A stretch of 64,000 bases of DNA from positions 248,001 through 312,000 of the forward strand of contig NZ_CP043498.1 of NCBI RefSeq assembly GCF_009498215.1. Direction: 5' to 3'. The notes beneath the pieces are model-generated. The model had not been told where the DNA came from, did no database searches, and worked only from the letters and a program-made list of their open reading frames with translations. Positions within the stretch are counted from its first letter, which is position 1, and each line of letters begins with the position of its first letter. Positions 47,292 to 56,960 of the stretch are shown here, piece after piece. Made by a program: the position numbers and the translations under genes. Origin of the DNA: Rhizobium grahamii (lineage in GTDB: Bacteria > Pseudomonadota > Alphaproteobacteria > Rhizobiales > Rhizobiaceae).

Positions 47292-47486
47292 ATGCCACAA
47301 CTGATAATCATGGGTCTGCTGGTCGTCGGCGCATGGCTGCTGTACCGGCGCTTCGTGGCGGAGGCGGAAAAGCTGGCCTCACGATCGCGCCGTGCGGAAA
47401 AGGAGCGCCAGACCGGCGCCATCGGCACGCTGGTCAAGGATCCGGTAACGGGCGAATACCATCTGAAGAAGGACGAGGAAGAGTAG
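47292..47486 (+). CDS. Small single-span membrane protein, unknown function
   Basis: 64 residues: one N-terminal membrane helix (LIIMGLLVVGAWLLYRRF), then a charged cytoplasmic segment ending LVKDPVTGEYHLKKDEEE. It lies 19 bases after the S49 peptidase gene and before glyQ, with GGGGAGCAAG upstream. The DPVTGEYHL pattern resembles short conserved proteins in rhizobia; I know no name. Coding potential is good by third-position GC. Confidence 0.7.
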   Translation: MPQLIIMGLLVVGAWLLYRRFVAEAEKLASRSRRAEKERQTGAIGTLVKDPVTGEYHLKKDEEE

Positions 47487-47563
47487 GGCCGCAAAAGCCT
47501 TGACCCGTCTGGCGCGGCGTGGCACCTGTCCGCCCACTTTTGTACGAATTCGGAAGCCGTTCC

Positions 47564-48523
47564 ATGTCTGCTGCAATCCCCGACCACATGAACCCGAAGC
47601 GCTCTTTCCAGGCGCTGATCCTGACGCTCCATAACTACTGGGCGGACAAGGGTTGTGCGGTGCTGCAGCCCTACGACATGGAGGTCGGCGCCGGTACATT
47701 CCATCCTGCGACGACGCTGCGTGCGCTCGGGCCCAAGCCGTGGAAGGCTGCCTATGTGCAGCCGTCGCGTCGTCCGTCGGATGGCCGCTACGGTGAGAAC
47801 CCGAACCGCCTGCAGCACTATTATCAGTATCAGGTGATCCTGAAGCCGAACCCGCCGAACCTGCAGGAACTCTATCTCGGCTCGCTGGCCGCGATCGGCC
47901 TCGATCCGTTGCTGCACGACATCCGTTTCGTCGAAGACGACTGGGAAAGCCCGACGCTCGGCGCCTGGGGTCTCGGCTGGGAGTGCTGGTGCGACGGCAT
48001 GGAAGTCTCGCAATTCACCTATTTCCAGCAGGTCTGCGGCATCGAATGCTCGCCTGTTGCGGGCGAGCTCACCTACGGTCTCGAGCGTCTTGCGATGTAT
48101 GTCCAGGGTGTCGACAACGTCTACGACCTGAACTTCAACGGGCGCGAAGGCGACGAGAAGATCAGCTATGGCGACGTCTTCCTGCAGGCCGAACAGGAAT
48201 ATTCACGCCACAACTTCGAATTTGCCAACACCGAGATGCTGCATCGCCACTTCATCGATGCCGAAAAGGAATGCCAGGCGCTTCTCGCCGCCGGCGCTCC
48301 CGGCGACAGCGATAACCAGAAGCTGCATAAGTGCGTTTTCCCGGCCTACGACCAGTGCATCAAGGCGTCACACGTCTTCAACCTGCTGGATGCCCGCGGC
48401 GTCATCTCGGTCACCGAGCGCCAAAGCTATATTCTGCGCGTGCGGACGCTGGCAAAGGCCTGCGGTGAGGCCTTCCTTTTGACGGATGCGGGTGGTGTGA
48501 ACCTGGCGAAGACTGCCGCTTGA
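47564..48523 (+). CDS. glyQ: Glycyl-tRNA synthetase alpha subunit
   Basis: Catalytic subunit of the tetrameric (alpha2-beta2) bacterial enzyme that charges tRNA-Gly. 319 residues. Conserved segments: [37 protein letters not shown] and [20 protein letters not shown], split by a turn. ATG 47564 is taken; ATG 47588 (MNPKRSFQ) is possible. The beta-subunit gene glyS lies 11.4 kb downstream on the opposite strand, which is unusual for this pair. Confidence 0.96.
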   Translation: MSAAIPDHMNPKRSFQALILTLHNYWADKGCAVLQPYDMEVGAGTFHPATTLRALGPKPWKAAYVQPSRRPSDGRYGENPNRLQHYYQYQVILKPNPPNLQELYLGSLAAIGLDPLLHDIRFVEDDWESPTLGAWGLGWECWCDGMEVSQFTYFQQVCGIECSPVAGELTYGLERLAMYVQGVDNVYDLNFNGREGDEKISYGDVFLQAEQEYSRHNFEFANTEMLHRHFIDAEKECQALLAAGAPGDSDNQKLHKCVFPAYDQCIKASHVFNLLDARGVISVTERQSYILRVRTLAKACGEAFLLTDAGGVNLAKTAA

Positions 48524-48529
48524 AGCGCT

Positions 48530-48561
48530 GAAGTCAGCGACGTTCGTCGTTCCTGACTTCG
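48530..48561. terminator. Hairpin at the end of glyQ
   Basis: GAAGTCAG and CTGACTTC pair perfectly around a 15-base loop that itself contains CGAC/GTCG. It has no T-run, so it may act with Rho or simply protect the end; it overlaps the end of the possible microprotein. Confidence 0.4.
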
Positions 48562-48650
48562 ACGCGGCGCTCTACCGGGCGAGCCGCGCTCTGAACGAAG
48601 AAGTACGATACGATAGCCAGTGCGTTGAGCAGGAAAATGACTGCGCTCAT
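48534..48650 (-). CDS. Possible 38-residue membrane microprotein
   Basis: An open frame starting ATG 48650 encodes one hydrophobic helix (MSAVIFLLNALAIVSYFFVQ) and an Arg/Glu-rich tail. It ends ten bases from the glyQ stop, a tight convergent spacing seen elsewhere in this window. The frame remains open upstream to beyond 48840 without ATG, so a longer non-ATG form (TTG 48704) is possible. No clear ribosome binding site. Uncertain. Confidence 0.4.
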   Translation of the reverse strand: MSAVIFLLNALAIVSYFFVQSAARPVERRVEVRNDERR

Positions 48651-48860
48651 GGTCTGAATGATCCTCGTCGCAAGTTTCTGATGCTCGCCTGTTGCAGCGG
48701 GCAAGACAGAAGATAGGGCTTTGGCGCTGGCAGCGGTATCGTGATTTTTGACTACCCCGTTGGTATTGACCTCCTGAAGATGCCCTAAATGCGGGATGAC
48801 AATCTGCGGTAACCCGCTTAGTCTTCCGGCATACTTTCGGTCGCTGTGGGGGATTTGCGA

Positions 48861-49412
48861 ATGTATATTATTTTAGGCCTTATCGTCCTTATCGCGCTCT
48901 ATGCCGTCGTCATCTACAACGGCCTCGTCCGCGCCCGGCAGATGGCCGAGGAAGCCTGGTCCGGCATCGATGTGCAGCTGAAGCGCCGCGCCGACCTCAT
49001 CCCCAACCTGATCGAGACGGTAAAGGGCTACGCCACCCACGAAAAGACCACGCTCGAAGAGGTGGTCAAGCTGCGGAACCAGGCACAGGCTGTGCCGACG
49101 GGCGATGTGGCCGGCCGCGCGCAGGCGGAAGGTCTGCTCGGCGCTGCTCTCGGGCGCGTCATGGCGCTTGCCGAAGCCTATCCCGACCTGAAGGCCAACG
49201 AGAATTTCCGCGAGCTGCAGTCCTCACTCGAGACGATGGAAAGCGAGATCCAGATGGCGCGGCGCTACTACAATGGCGCGGCCCGCGATCTCAACGTCAA
49301 GGTCGAGAGCTTCCCCTCCAATCTGGTCGCCGGCCAGTTCGGATTCCAGAAGCGGGAGTATTTCGAGATCACCAACGAAGCCGATCGCGCTGTCCCGACG
49401 GTAAAGTTCTGA
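48861..49412 (+). CDS. lemA: LemA family protein
   Basis: 183 residues. An N-terminal membrane anchor (IILGLIVLIALYAVVIYN) is followed by the all-helical LemA domain: AEEAWSGIDVQLKRRADLIPNL and a C-terminal YNGAARDLNVKVESFPSNLVA pattern, split here. LemA proteins are membrane-anchored with unknown biochemical role and are commonly paired with a DUF2207/TPM-type protein. Here that partner follows after aroA. ATG 48861 follows GGGGGAT. Confidence 0.93.
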   Translation: MYIILGLIVLIALYAVVIYNGLVRARQMAEEAWSGIDVQLKRRADLIPNLIETVKGYATHEKTTLEEVVKLRNQAQAVPTGDVAGRAQAEGLLGAALGRVMALAEAYPDLKANENFRELQSSLETMESEIQMARRYYNGAARDLNVKVESFPSNLVAGQFGFQKREYFEITNEADRAVPTVKF

Positions 49413-49506
49413 CATCCGCCATTTGCCTTTGCGTAAAAACTGCTATGAGCAGGGCATGACCGTGGCCTGACATGGCCCGTTGCGCAAAGACGGAAAAGAC
49501 AAGGTA

Positions 49507-50766
49507 ATGAGTAAAGACAAGCTCACCATCATCCCGGCGGCGAAGCCGCTTTCCGGTCGCGCCGTACCTCCCGGCTCGAAGTCGATCACCAACCGCGCGC
49601 TGCTTTTGGCCGGTCTCGCCAAGGGCACCAGCCGCCTGACCGGGGCGCTCAAGAGCGACGACACGCGCTATATGGCGGAAGCCCTGCGCGCCATGGGCGT
49701 GACGGTGGACGAGCCCGATGCGACGACCTTCGTTGTCACCAGTTCCGGTGAACTCAAGGCTCCCGCCGCACCGCTCTTCCTCGGCAATGCCGGTACCGCC
49801 ACACGCTTCCTGACGGCAGCACTTGCGCTCGGCAATGGCCGCTATGTCGTCGATGGTGACGAGCATATGCGCAAGCGCCCGATCAAGCCGCTGGTCGATG
49901 CCCTGAAGTCGCTCGGTGTCGCGATCGAGGCACCCACCGGTTGCCCGCCCGTCACGATCGACGCTAACGGCCGCTTCGCCAGCAACAAGGTCGTCATCGA
50001 TGCCGGCCTCTCCAGCCAGTATGTCTCCGCCCTGCAGATGGCGGCTGCCTGCGGTTCCGAGCCGTTCACGATCGAACTTGCCGGTGCCGATATCGGCGCA
50101 CGCGGCTACATCGACCTGACGCTGGCAGCCATGCGTGCCTTCGGCGCCAAGGTCATGCAGCCGACGCCGTCCTCGTGGGTGATCGAGCCGACCGGTTACA
50201 CCGCCACCGATTTCGTCGTCGAGCCGGACGCTTCCGCCGCCACCTATCTCTGGGCCGCCGAAGTGCTGACCAAGGGCGCGATCGACCTCGGCGTCGCCAA
50301 CGAGGATTTCACCCAGCCGGATGCCAAGGCATATGACGTCATCAGGCAGTTCCCACACCTGCCCGCCGAAATCGACGGCTCGCAGATGCAGGACGCTGTG
50401 CCGACCATCGCCGTGCTGGCCGCCTTCAACGAAACACCGGTGCGCTTCACCGGCATCGCCAACCTGCGCGTCAAGGAATGCGACCGCATCCGCGCCGTCT
50501 CGACCGGCCTTAACAACATCCGTCAGGGGCTCGCGACCGAGGATGGCGACGATCTGATCGTTGCATCCGACCCTGCATTGGTCGGCCAGCATTTGCCCGC
50601 CGATATCGACACCTTCGCCGATCACCGCATCGCCATGAGCTTCGCGCTCGCCGGCCTGAAGATCGACGGCATCACCATTCTGGATCCGGATTGCGTCGGC
50701 AAGACCTTCCCGTCCTATTGGCGGACGCTGGCGGGGCTCGGTGTGACCTACGCGGATGAGGACTGA
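49507..50766 (+). CDS. aroA: 3-phosphoshikimate 1-carboxyvinyltransferase (EPSP synthase)
   Basis: Transfers the enolpyruvyl group from PEP to shikimate 3-phosphate in aromatic amino acid synthesis. 419 residues. Conserved sites: PGSKSITNRALLLA, the PEP loop LFLGNAGTATRFL, SSQYVSALQMA, KECDRIRAV and DHRIAMSFAL. The loop corresponds to E. coli NAGTAMRP, with Phe at the Pro101 position and Thr at Met99. This is not the CP4-like class II loop (GNAATG), so it may be a second EPSPS of the genome. It stands between lemA and the DUF2207 gene, 94 bases after lemA. Confidence 0.94.
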   Translation: MSKDKLTIIPAAKPLSGRAVPPGSKSITNRALLLAGLAKGTSRLTGALKSDDTRYMAEALRAMGVTVDEPDATTFVVTSSGELKAPAAPLFLGNAGTATRFLTAALALGNGRYVVDGDEHMRKRPIKPLVDALKSLGVAIEAPTGCPPVTIDANGRFASNKVVIDAGLSSQYVSALQMAAACGSEPFTIELAGADIGARGYIDLTLAAMRAFGAKVMQPTPSSWVIEPTGYTATDFVVEPDASAATYLWAAEVLTKGAIDLGVANEDFTQPDAKAYDVIRQFPHLPAEIDGSQMQDAVPTIAVLAAFNETPVRFTGIANLRVKECDRIRAVSTGLNNIRQGLATEDGDDLIVASDPALVGQHLPADIDTFADHRIAMSFALAGLKIDGITILDPDCVGKTFPSYWRTLAGLGVTYADED

Positions 50767-50807
50767 CACTATCTGAGGCGGCGGGAAGCCGCGGGCGGGG
50801 GAATGGA

Positions 50808-52757
50808 ATGATCCGGCGGCTTCTCGGTTTTTGCTTCGCACTGTTCCTGATGCTTGCCGCTGGCCCGTCTCTCGCCAGAGAGGTCATCAATTCCTTCGCC
50901 TCCGACATCGTGCTCGACAAGAGCGGTTCGATGACGGTGACGGAAACGATATCCGTCAATGCCGAGGGCAATCGCATCCGGCGCGGCATCTTTCGCGATT
51001 TCCCGCTGACGCTGAAGAACGCCGACGGCCGGACCATCCGCGTTGATTTCGACGTCGTCTCGGTCAAGCGTGACGGGCGCGACGAGCCGTGGCACACCGA
51101 GAGCATCAGCGGCGGTATTCGTATTTACGCCGGGTCGGAAGACGTCATGCTGAGCTATGGCCAGCATCGGTACGAGATCAGCTACCGCACGAATCGGGAG
51201 ATCCGTTACTTCCCCGACCACGACGAACTCTATTGGAACGTCACCGGCAACGGTTGGATCTTTCCGATCATGGCAGCGACGGCCTCCGTCAAGCTGCCCG
51301 AGGGCGTGCGTTCGATCGACACGGCCTTCTTCACCGGCCCGCTTGGCTCCACGGACCGGAACGCCCGTGTCTCCACAAGCGGCGATCGCCTTGTGTTTAC
51401 AGCCACACAGCCTCTCGATGCCGGTGAAGGATTGACGATCGCGGTCAAGATGCTGAAGGGATCGATCGATCCGCCGAGCGACGCTGACACCAAGCGCTGG
51501 TGGCTGAGCGACAATCGCGACTATCTCATCGGCTTCGGCGGCCTGATCCTGGTCTTCCTCTACTATACACGCTCATGGCTGAAGGTCGGCCGCGATCCGG
51601 CGCGCGGCGTCATCGTGCCGCGCTGGGATCCGCCTGATGGCATTTCGCCGGCGCTGGTGAACTATATCGACAACAGGGGCTTCTCCGGTCAGGGCTGGAC
51701 GGCGCTGTCGGCCACGGCCCTCAATCTCGCGGTGCGCGGCTATGTCGTGCTTGAGGACCTGAAGAACTCGATCATCATCCGCCGCACCGACAAGCCCGTC
51801 GGCAAGCAAAAGCTGGAAGCGGGGGAGGCGAGCCTGCTGAATTCAGTCGGAGCCAAGGGATCGCTCACCATCGACAAGGCGAACGGCCAGCGCGTGAAAT
51901 CGGTTGGCGAAGGCTTCCGCTCGGCTATCGAACGCGAGCACCGCGGCAAGTATTACAATGCCAATGCCGGCTATACCGTCGGCGGCCTCGTCCTGAGCGC
52001 CGCGGCGCTGGTCGGGCTCTTCGTCTTCGGCACGCTGGAACCCGATGCGATCGCCCTGATGGTGATCCCCATCATCGTGACCGTTTTCGTCTCGATCTTC
52101 ATCGGCAATATCGCCAAGTCGTTTCGCCCAGGCGGTTCGCTGGGCGGCAAGATCGTCGCGGTGATCTCGATCGCCATCGTGGCCTTCATCGGCTTCAGCA
52201 TTCTCTCCAGCCTGGGGCTCGCCCTGTTCTCGTCGTTGATGGAGCTCCACGAGACGCCGATGCTGTTTGCGATCGGCGGCATCGTGTTGCTGAACGTGCT
52301 CTATGTCTTCATCATGGGAGCGCCGACGCCGCTTGGCGCGAAGCTGATGGATGGCATCGACGGCCTGCGCCAGTATTTGACGCTGGCCGAAAAGGACCGC
52401 ATGAACATGGCGGGTGCGCCCGAAATGTCGCCGCAACATTTCGAAAAGCTGCTGCCCTATGCCGTGGCACTCGGCGTCGAGAAACCGTGGAGCCGGACCT
52501 TCGAGCTATGGCTTGCCGCTGCGGCGGCTGGCGTGGCCGGCGCTGCCGCCTATCATCCAGGCTGGTATTCCGGCAACTTCAGCGGCGGCAATTTCTCCGA
52601 CCGCATCGGCGGCTTCTCGTCGTCCATGGCCTCAACCATCGCCTCTACGCTGCCAAGCCCGCCGCCCAGTTCCTCTTCCGCCTTTTCCGGTGGCAGTGGG
52701 GGCGGTGGCGGCTTCTCCGGCGGCGGTGGCGGCGGTGGCGGTGGCGGTGGCTGGTAA
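50808..52757 (+). CDS. DUF2207 membrane protein with poly-glycine tail
   Basis: 649 residues. A signal peptide (LLGFCFALFLMLAAGPSLA) and an extracytoplasmic DUF2207 region (about 25-225: INSFASDIVLDKSGSMTVTETI) precede one helix near 245, a cytoplasmic part, and two or three further helices near 395-510. The C terminus is Ser/Gly-rich and ends in a run of eleven Gly before Trp, as is common in this family. LemA and DUF2207 proteins are usually adjacent; the pair here is split by aroA. A role in membrane or envelope maintenance is guesswork. Confidence 0.9.
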   Translation: MIRRLLGFCFALFLMLAAGPSLAREVINSFASDIVLDKSGSMTVTETISVNAEGNRIRRGIFRDFPLTLKNADGRTIRVDFDVVSVKRDGRDEPWHTESISGGIRIYAGSEDVMLSYGQHRYEISYRTNREIRYFPDHDELYWNVTGNGWIFPIMAATASVKLPEGVRSIDTAFFTGPLGSTDRNARVSTSGDRLVFTATQPLDAGEGLTIAVKMLKGSIDPPSDADTKRWWLSDNRDYLIGFGGLILVFLYYTRSWLKVGRDPARGVIVPRWDPPDGISPALVNYIDNRGFSGQGWTALSATALNLAVRGYVVLEDLKNSIIIRRTDKPVGKQKLEAGEASLLNSVGAKGSLTIDKANGQRVKSVGEGFRSAIEREHRGKYYNANAGYTVGGLVLSAAALVGLFVFGTLEPDAIALMVIPIIVTVFVSIFIGNIAKSFRPGGSLGGKIVAVISIAIVAFIGFSILSSLGLALFSSLMELHETPMLFAIGGIVLLNVLYVFIMGAPTPLGAKLMDGIDGLRQYLTLAEKDRMNMAGAPEMSPQHFEKLLPYAVALGVEKPWSRTFELWLAAAAAGVAGAAAYHPGWYSGNFSGGNFSDRIGGFSSSMASTIASTLPSPPPSSSSAFSGGSGGGGGFSGGGGGGGGGGGW

Positions 52758-52779
52758 ACCTCCTCGTTCATCTCCCAGG

Positions 52780-52821
52780 CGAGCATTCTGCTTGACCCCG
52801 GTCGAGCATTCTTGCTTGACC
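52780..52821. repeat. Short direct repeat before purD
   Basis: CGAGCATTCTGCTTGACC (52780-52797) is repeated as CGAGCATTCTTGCTTGACC (52803-52821), one T longer, five bases apart. It may be a regulator site or a chance duplication; the second copy ends in a TTGACC that could serve as a -35 element for purD. Confidence 0.45.
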
Positions 52822-52871
52822 TTTGCGCCCACTGCCCTTAACCGCCAGACGGAAACGCGAAAGGGACGGGC

Positions 52872-54143
52872 ATGAAGGTTCTGTTGATCGGATCGGGCGG
52901 ACGCGAGCACGCATTGGCCTGGAAACTGGCGCAATCGCCTCTCATGACGGAATTCTACGCCGCCCCCGGAAACCCCGGCATTGCCGAACACGCGACGCTG
53001 GTTCCTGTTGATGTCGACGACCACGCCGCCGTCATTGCTTTCTGCAAGGACAAGGCAATCGACTTCATCGTCGTTGGCCCGGAAGCGCCACTGGTCGCAG
53101 GTATCGCCGACCGGCTACGCGCCGAAGGCTTCGCCGTCTTCGGTCCGTCTGCCGCCGCCGCCCAGCTCGAAGGCTCCAAGGGGTTCACCAAGGACATCTG
53201 TGCCCGCTACGATATTCCGACCGGCGCCTACCAGCGTTTCAACAATGCTCCGAAGGCCAAGGCCTATATCCGCGAGCAGGGAGCCCCGATCGTCGTCAAG
53301 GCCGATGGCCTCGCAGCCGGCAAGGGTGTGACCGTCGCAATGACCGTCGATGAGGCGCTCGCCGCCGTCGACGATTGCTTCGAAGGCGCGTTCGGCGCCG
53401 CCGGTGCAGAAGTCGTGGTCGAGGCCTATCTCGATGGCGAGGAAGCAAGCTTCTTCTGCCTGAGCGACGGCAAGCACGCGTTGGCTCTTGCGACCGCGCA
53501 GGACCACAAGCGTGTGGGCGAGGGCGATACCGGCCCGAACACCGGCGGCATGGGCGCCTATTCGCCGGCTCCCGTCATGACATCGGAAATGGTCGAGCGC
53601 ACGATGAAGGAAATCATTGAGCCCTCCATGCGCGGCATGGCCGAAAGCGGCTATCCCTTCTCCGGCGTCTTCTTCGCCGGCCTGATGATCACCAAGAAGG
53701 GCCCGGAGCTGATCGAATACAACGTCCGCTTCGGTGATCCCGAATGCCAGGTGCTGATGATGCGCCTGAAGAGCGACCTGCTGCCGATCCTCTATGCGAC
53801 GGCAACCGGCACGCTGGATAAGGTCACGGCCGAGTGGAGCGACGATCCGGCGCTGACGGTCGTCATGGCATCGAAGGGCTATCCTGGAAGCTACGACAAG
53901 AACACGCCGATCAACTCTATTCCCGAAGCGGGCGAGGGCGCCAAGGTGTTCCATGCCGGCACAGCCCTGAAGGATGGCGGACTGGTCGCGACCGGCGGCC
54001 GCGTGTTGAACGTCACAGCATCAGGCAAGACCGTCGGTGAAGCCCAGACCCGCGCCTATGCCCTGCTCGACAAGGTGGAATGGGACAATGGTTTCTGCCG
54101 CCGCGATATCGGCTGGCAGGCGATCAAGCGCGAAAAAGCGTGA
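52872..54143 (+). CDS. purD: Phosphoribosylamine-glycine ligase
   Basis: Second step of purine synthesis, joining glycine to phosphoribosylamine with ATP. 423 residues in the ATP-grasp fold: N-terminal [16 protein letters not shown]-binding [14 protein letters not shown], the [13 protein letters not shown] segment and the metal-site [20 protein letters not shown] precedes the ATG. Stands alone, about 100 bases before a secreted small protein gene. Confidence 0.97.
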   Translation: MKVLLIGSGGREHALAWKLAQSPLMTEFYAAPGNPGIAEHATLVPVDVDDHAAVIAFCKDKAIDFIVVGPEAPLVAGIADRLRAEGFAVFGPSAAAAQLEGSKGFTKDICARYDIPTGAYQRFNNAPKAKAYIREQGAPIVVKADGLAAGKGVTVAMTVDEALAAVDDCFEGAFGAAGAEVVVEAYLDGEEASFFCLSDGKHALALATAQDHKRVGEGDTGPNTGGMGAYSPAPVMTSEMVERTMKEIIEPSMRGMAESGYPFSGVFFAGLMITKKGPELIEYNVRFGDPECQVLMMRLKSDLLPILYATATGTLDKVTAEWSDDPALTVVMASKGYPGSYDKNTPINSIPEAGEGAKVFHAGTALKDGGLVATGGRVLNVTASGKTVGEAQTRAYALLDKVEWDNGFCRRDIGWQAIKREKA

Positions 54144-54246
54144 GCAAACCCGAAATCGGGTCAGTTCTCTAAATTTTTACCCTTTCCCCTGACGGGATGG
54201 AAACAAAGCCGCGCTAATCTCTTCTCAACGTGAGACGGAGAGTTCC

Positions 54247-54711
54247 ATGCGTCAGGTCATTTTGGGTGCGGTAGCTGTGTTTGCGGCAGGCTCTGCTTTT
54301 GCCTCCTCGATCGAGGTCGTCGGCAAGGATACGCGCATCAATGGCGGGAGCATCAGCCAGGAAAGCTGCCAAAGCTGCCCGCCGCTTGTGTCCGCCGAGC
54401 GCAAGAAGGACTACACCGTCCCGACGCTTGCGAACGGCTCGCTGCAATCCTCGGAAATTCGCGACGTCGATGGCCAGAAGAAGCTCTACCGTACTGAAGG
54501 CTGGATGGGCGGTTCGCCGGTCGTTTTCGTAACCAAGGCTCCCACCGAGTCCATGACCGCGGCAACGCAACCCGCCGACAACATTGACCGTGCCTCGACG
54601 ACGGCTGCGGTCGTTGGCGGTGACGCCAAGCCGGTTACGGCAGGCGTGGCGGGTGCACCGATGGAACAAACGGCGCCGCTCGACGTTTCCAAGTTTGAGC
54701 TTCGGCCCTGA
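54247..54711 (+). CDS. Exported protein with plant virulence effector HPE1-like domain
   Basis: 154 residues. A signal peptide (MRQVILGAVAVFAAGSAFA, cleavage before SSIE) precedes a domain with CQSCPPL, LANGSLQSSEIRDVDGQKKLYRTE-type sequence (split) and WMGGSPVVFVTK. NCBI-style annotation of similar rhizobial proteins is plant virulence effector HPE1-like; I recall this name but did not search it, and it does not prove an effector function. Periplasmic. The single CxxC could form a disulfide. Confidence 0.75.
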   Translation: MRQVILGAVAVFAAGSAFASSIEVVGKDTRINGGSISQESCQSCPPLVSAERKKDYTVPTLANGSLQSSEIRDVDGQKKLYRTEGWMGGSPVVFVTKAPTESMTAATQPADNIDRASTTAAVVGGDAKPVTAGVAGAPMEQTAPLDVSKFELRP

Positions 54712-54778
54712 TTTCCAGTTCCCTGCCCCAGCCCGACCAAAGTTTCGGTCGACCGGGGTCCACCCCCGTGGTGGATAA

Positions 54779-54812
54779 ATGCGTCCCTGAGAGAAGCAGG
54801 GGCGCATTTTTC
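54779..54812 (+). terminator. Rho-independent terminator
   Basis: ATGCGTCCCTG, loop AGAGAAG, CAGGGGCGCAT then five T; one wobble pair. It ends the HPE1-like gene and lies just before the stop of the convergent small gene. Confidence 0.88.
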
Positions 54813-54816
54813 GTCT

Positions 54817-55041
54817 CTAGTGTGCCTTGCCGAAGGGGCCGCCTCCGAAGGTCGGTGACAGCAGCTGGCCAAGTGTCTGCACTCCGCGCAACGTGTTCGA
54901 CCAAACTGAACGTCGCTTGATCTCCGGCGCTGCGGCAACTGCTGCGTCATTCTCGAAAGGCGTCAGATCGGCAATCGGTTCCGGTGGAGGGGAATAGATG
55001 CGCCCTTGATCCAGGGACAGGATGGTCAGCGTGGTAATCAT
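54817..55041 (-). CDS. Small hypothetical protein, 74 residues
   Basis: ATG 55041 follows GGGAGACGGAC, a good ribosome binding site, and third codon positions are GC-rich as in real genes here. The protein (MITTLTILSLDQGRIYS, then PPPEPIADLTPFEND) is acidic in the middle and ends LGQLLSPTFGGGPFGKAH. No membrane helix and no family recognised. It ends at the shared terminator. Confidence 0.6.
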   Translation of the reverse strand: MITTLTILSLDQGRIYSPPPEPIADLTPFENDAAVAAAPEIKRRSVWSNTLRGVQTLGQLLSPTFGGGPFGKAH

Positions 55042-55140
55042 GTCCGTCTCCCACATGCAGTTTGCTGTGGGGTGCAGTCTCCTCTCATCACGACGTTCCG
55101 GTCCTGAAGCGCTCGGGAAAAGTTCCGAAACGATCCGAAA

Positions 55141-56667
55141 CTAGCGTTCGGGAACACCCGCCATCCGCAGGCCGTCGAGCACGCCTTCGATGCGATCCGG
55201 GTACTTGCCGGCCTGGCCGGCGCGGATGCGATCGAGCGTGATATCGGGCGTCAGCCGTCTCAACGCCGCGAGATAACGATGAGCTTCCTCCATGCGTCCA
55301 AGATGCGCGCTTGCAGCAATCAGAACCCACAGGGTGGCCTCGAAATTCGGATTGCTGGCCAGCGCCCTTGAGGCCCAGTACAGGGCCTCGTCGTACTCGC
55401 CGCGTACGACATGGGCATGCGCGATGCCGCACAGCGAGAAGTGCGCGCCGCGATCGCCGGGGATGAAGCGGTTGGCACGGTGGAAGTGGCTGAGCGCATC
55501 GTCGACATTGCCGCAATGAAGATGGCCGACACCCGCTCTGACGACGGCCATCGGATTGTTGGGATTGGACTCCGCCGCCGCCTGCAGAACCGCGAGACCC
55601 CAATCGTAGTCCTTCACCGTCTGCATCAGGGCGACACCGCAATGGGCGAGAACCATCGCGTCGCCGGCGCCGTGCTCCAGCGCCCGCCGTGCCAGTGCAG
55701 CACAGGTCTGCACGTCGTCATCGGTGAGCGCCGGCCAGCCCATCGTATAGCGATGCTCAAGCGCCCATGTCGCCTGCGCAAGCAGCTGCGCGTTGTCTGG
55801 CTCGGCCGCGAGCCCCTGCATGAGCAGCGCGTAAGCAGCCGCATTGTCGCTTTCGATCTCGGTCGAGATCTTCGCCAGCGCCTGCAGGTAGATGTCGTAG
55901 ACGGCGACACTGCCGGGCCGTTCCCGCCGCGATCGTTCGATCTCGGCTGTCTGGATCAGCGGTTCGATCAGCGTTGCGACGCGCTCGGTAATGCGATCCT
56001 GAAAGTCGAATATCTCGTCCAGTGTGCCGTCGAAGGTCTGCGCCCACATGTGGGTGCCGCCCTGTCCCTCGACGAGTTCGGCGACGATCCGCAGCCGGTT
56101 GCCCGACTGCCGGATGCTGCCCTCCAGCACGTAGCGGACGCCAAGCTCCGCCGCGATCCTGCGCACGTCGATGCCGCTGCCCTTATAGGCGAAGGAGCAG
56201 TCACGGGCGACCACTGCAAAGCTTCGGAACCGGCTGAGAGCTGCAATGATGTCGTCGACGATCCCGTCGGCAAAATAGTCCTGTTTGGGATCGCCGCTGA
56301 GATTGCTGAAGGGGAGGACGGCGAGCGTCGGGCGCAATTCCGCGACGTTCGCTTGCGTCGTCGTCGCGCGGAGAAAGCGGTAGCCGACGCGTGGCACCGT
56401 CGCGATCCATTCCTGCCCGTTCGGTGCCTGGCCAAGCGCCTTGCGCAAGGCTGCCACCTGGACGGTCAGGTTGCTCTCCTCGACGGTAATTCCCGGCCAG
56501 ACGCGCTCCATCAGTGCGTCCTTGGAAACGATGCTGCCGCGCTCCTCGAGAAGCGCTTCGAGGAGCGCGATGCCGCGTTGGCCGAGCGCAATCGCCCGCC
56601 CGTTCCGCAGCAGGCCGCAGCCGGGATCCAGCACGAATTCACCGAAGGCATGCGATGCATCAACCAT
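55141..56667 (-). CDS. Winged-helix (OmpR/CadC-type) regulator with TPR domain
   Basis: 508 residues. An N-terminal DNA-binding winged helix (about 8-100: ALGQRGIALLEALLEERGSIVSKDALMERVW, broken by a turn) is followed by a TolB/adenylate-cyclase-associated module (LAVLPFSNLSGDPKQDYFADGIVDDIIAAL) and then tetratricopeptide-like repeats (about 280-480). Unlike CadC it has no membrane helix. The type is abundant in rhizobia; ligands are unknown. It is divergent from the chemoreceptor gene, with a 293-base gap holding both promoters. Confidence 0.9.
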   Translation of the reverse strand: MVDASHAFGEFVLDPGCGLLRNGRAIALGQRGIALLEALLEERGSIVSKDALMERVWPGITVEESNLTVQVAALRKALGQAPNGQEWIATVPRVGYRFLRATTTQANVAELRPTLAVLPFSNLSGDPKQDYFADGIVDDIIAALSRFRSFAVVARDCSFAYKGSGIDVRRIAAELGVRYVLEGSIRQSGNRLRIVAELVEGQGGTHMWAQTFDGTLDEIFDFQDRITERVATLIEPLIQTAEIERSRRERPGSVAVYDIYLQALAKISTEIESDNAAAYALLMQGLAAEPDNAQLLAQATWALEHRYTMGWPALTDDDVQTCAALARRALEHGAGDAMVLAHCGVALMQTVKDYDWGLAVLQAAAESNPNNPMAVVRAGVGHLHCGNVDDALSHFHRANRFIPGDRGAHFSLCGIAHAHVVRGEYDEALYWASRALASNPNFEATLWVLIAASAHLGRMEEAHRYLAALRRLTPDITLDRIRAGQAGKYPDRIEGVLDGLRMAGVPER

Positions 56668-56960
56668 GCTTGAAATATAGCCCAACCGTGGCCGACGGAA
56701 AACGGACAACGTGCCTTCTGTCGAGGCTTTCAACCTGCGGGCGCGAGAGTGGTTGAAAATCTGCCCAGACTGCAAGAAAGCACTGATTATATTTGATATT
56801 CCTTTGCGCCGCCATCACTTGGCAATTGTTAATTCCTTCACTCTAACTCTAACGGTTAGGGCCGGAGGACACATGATGGTCGTCGCGAAGCGCCGTTCAG
56901 CGCGGAGGTCGGGAGTTTACCGATCCGGAATTGCCGAACTCACCGTTTTGCGAGACATTC

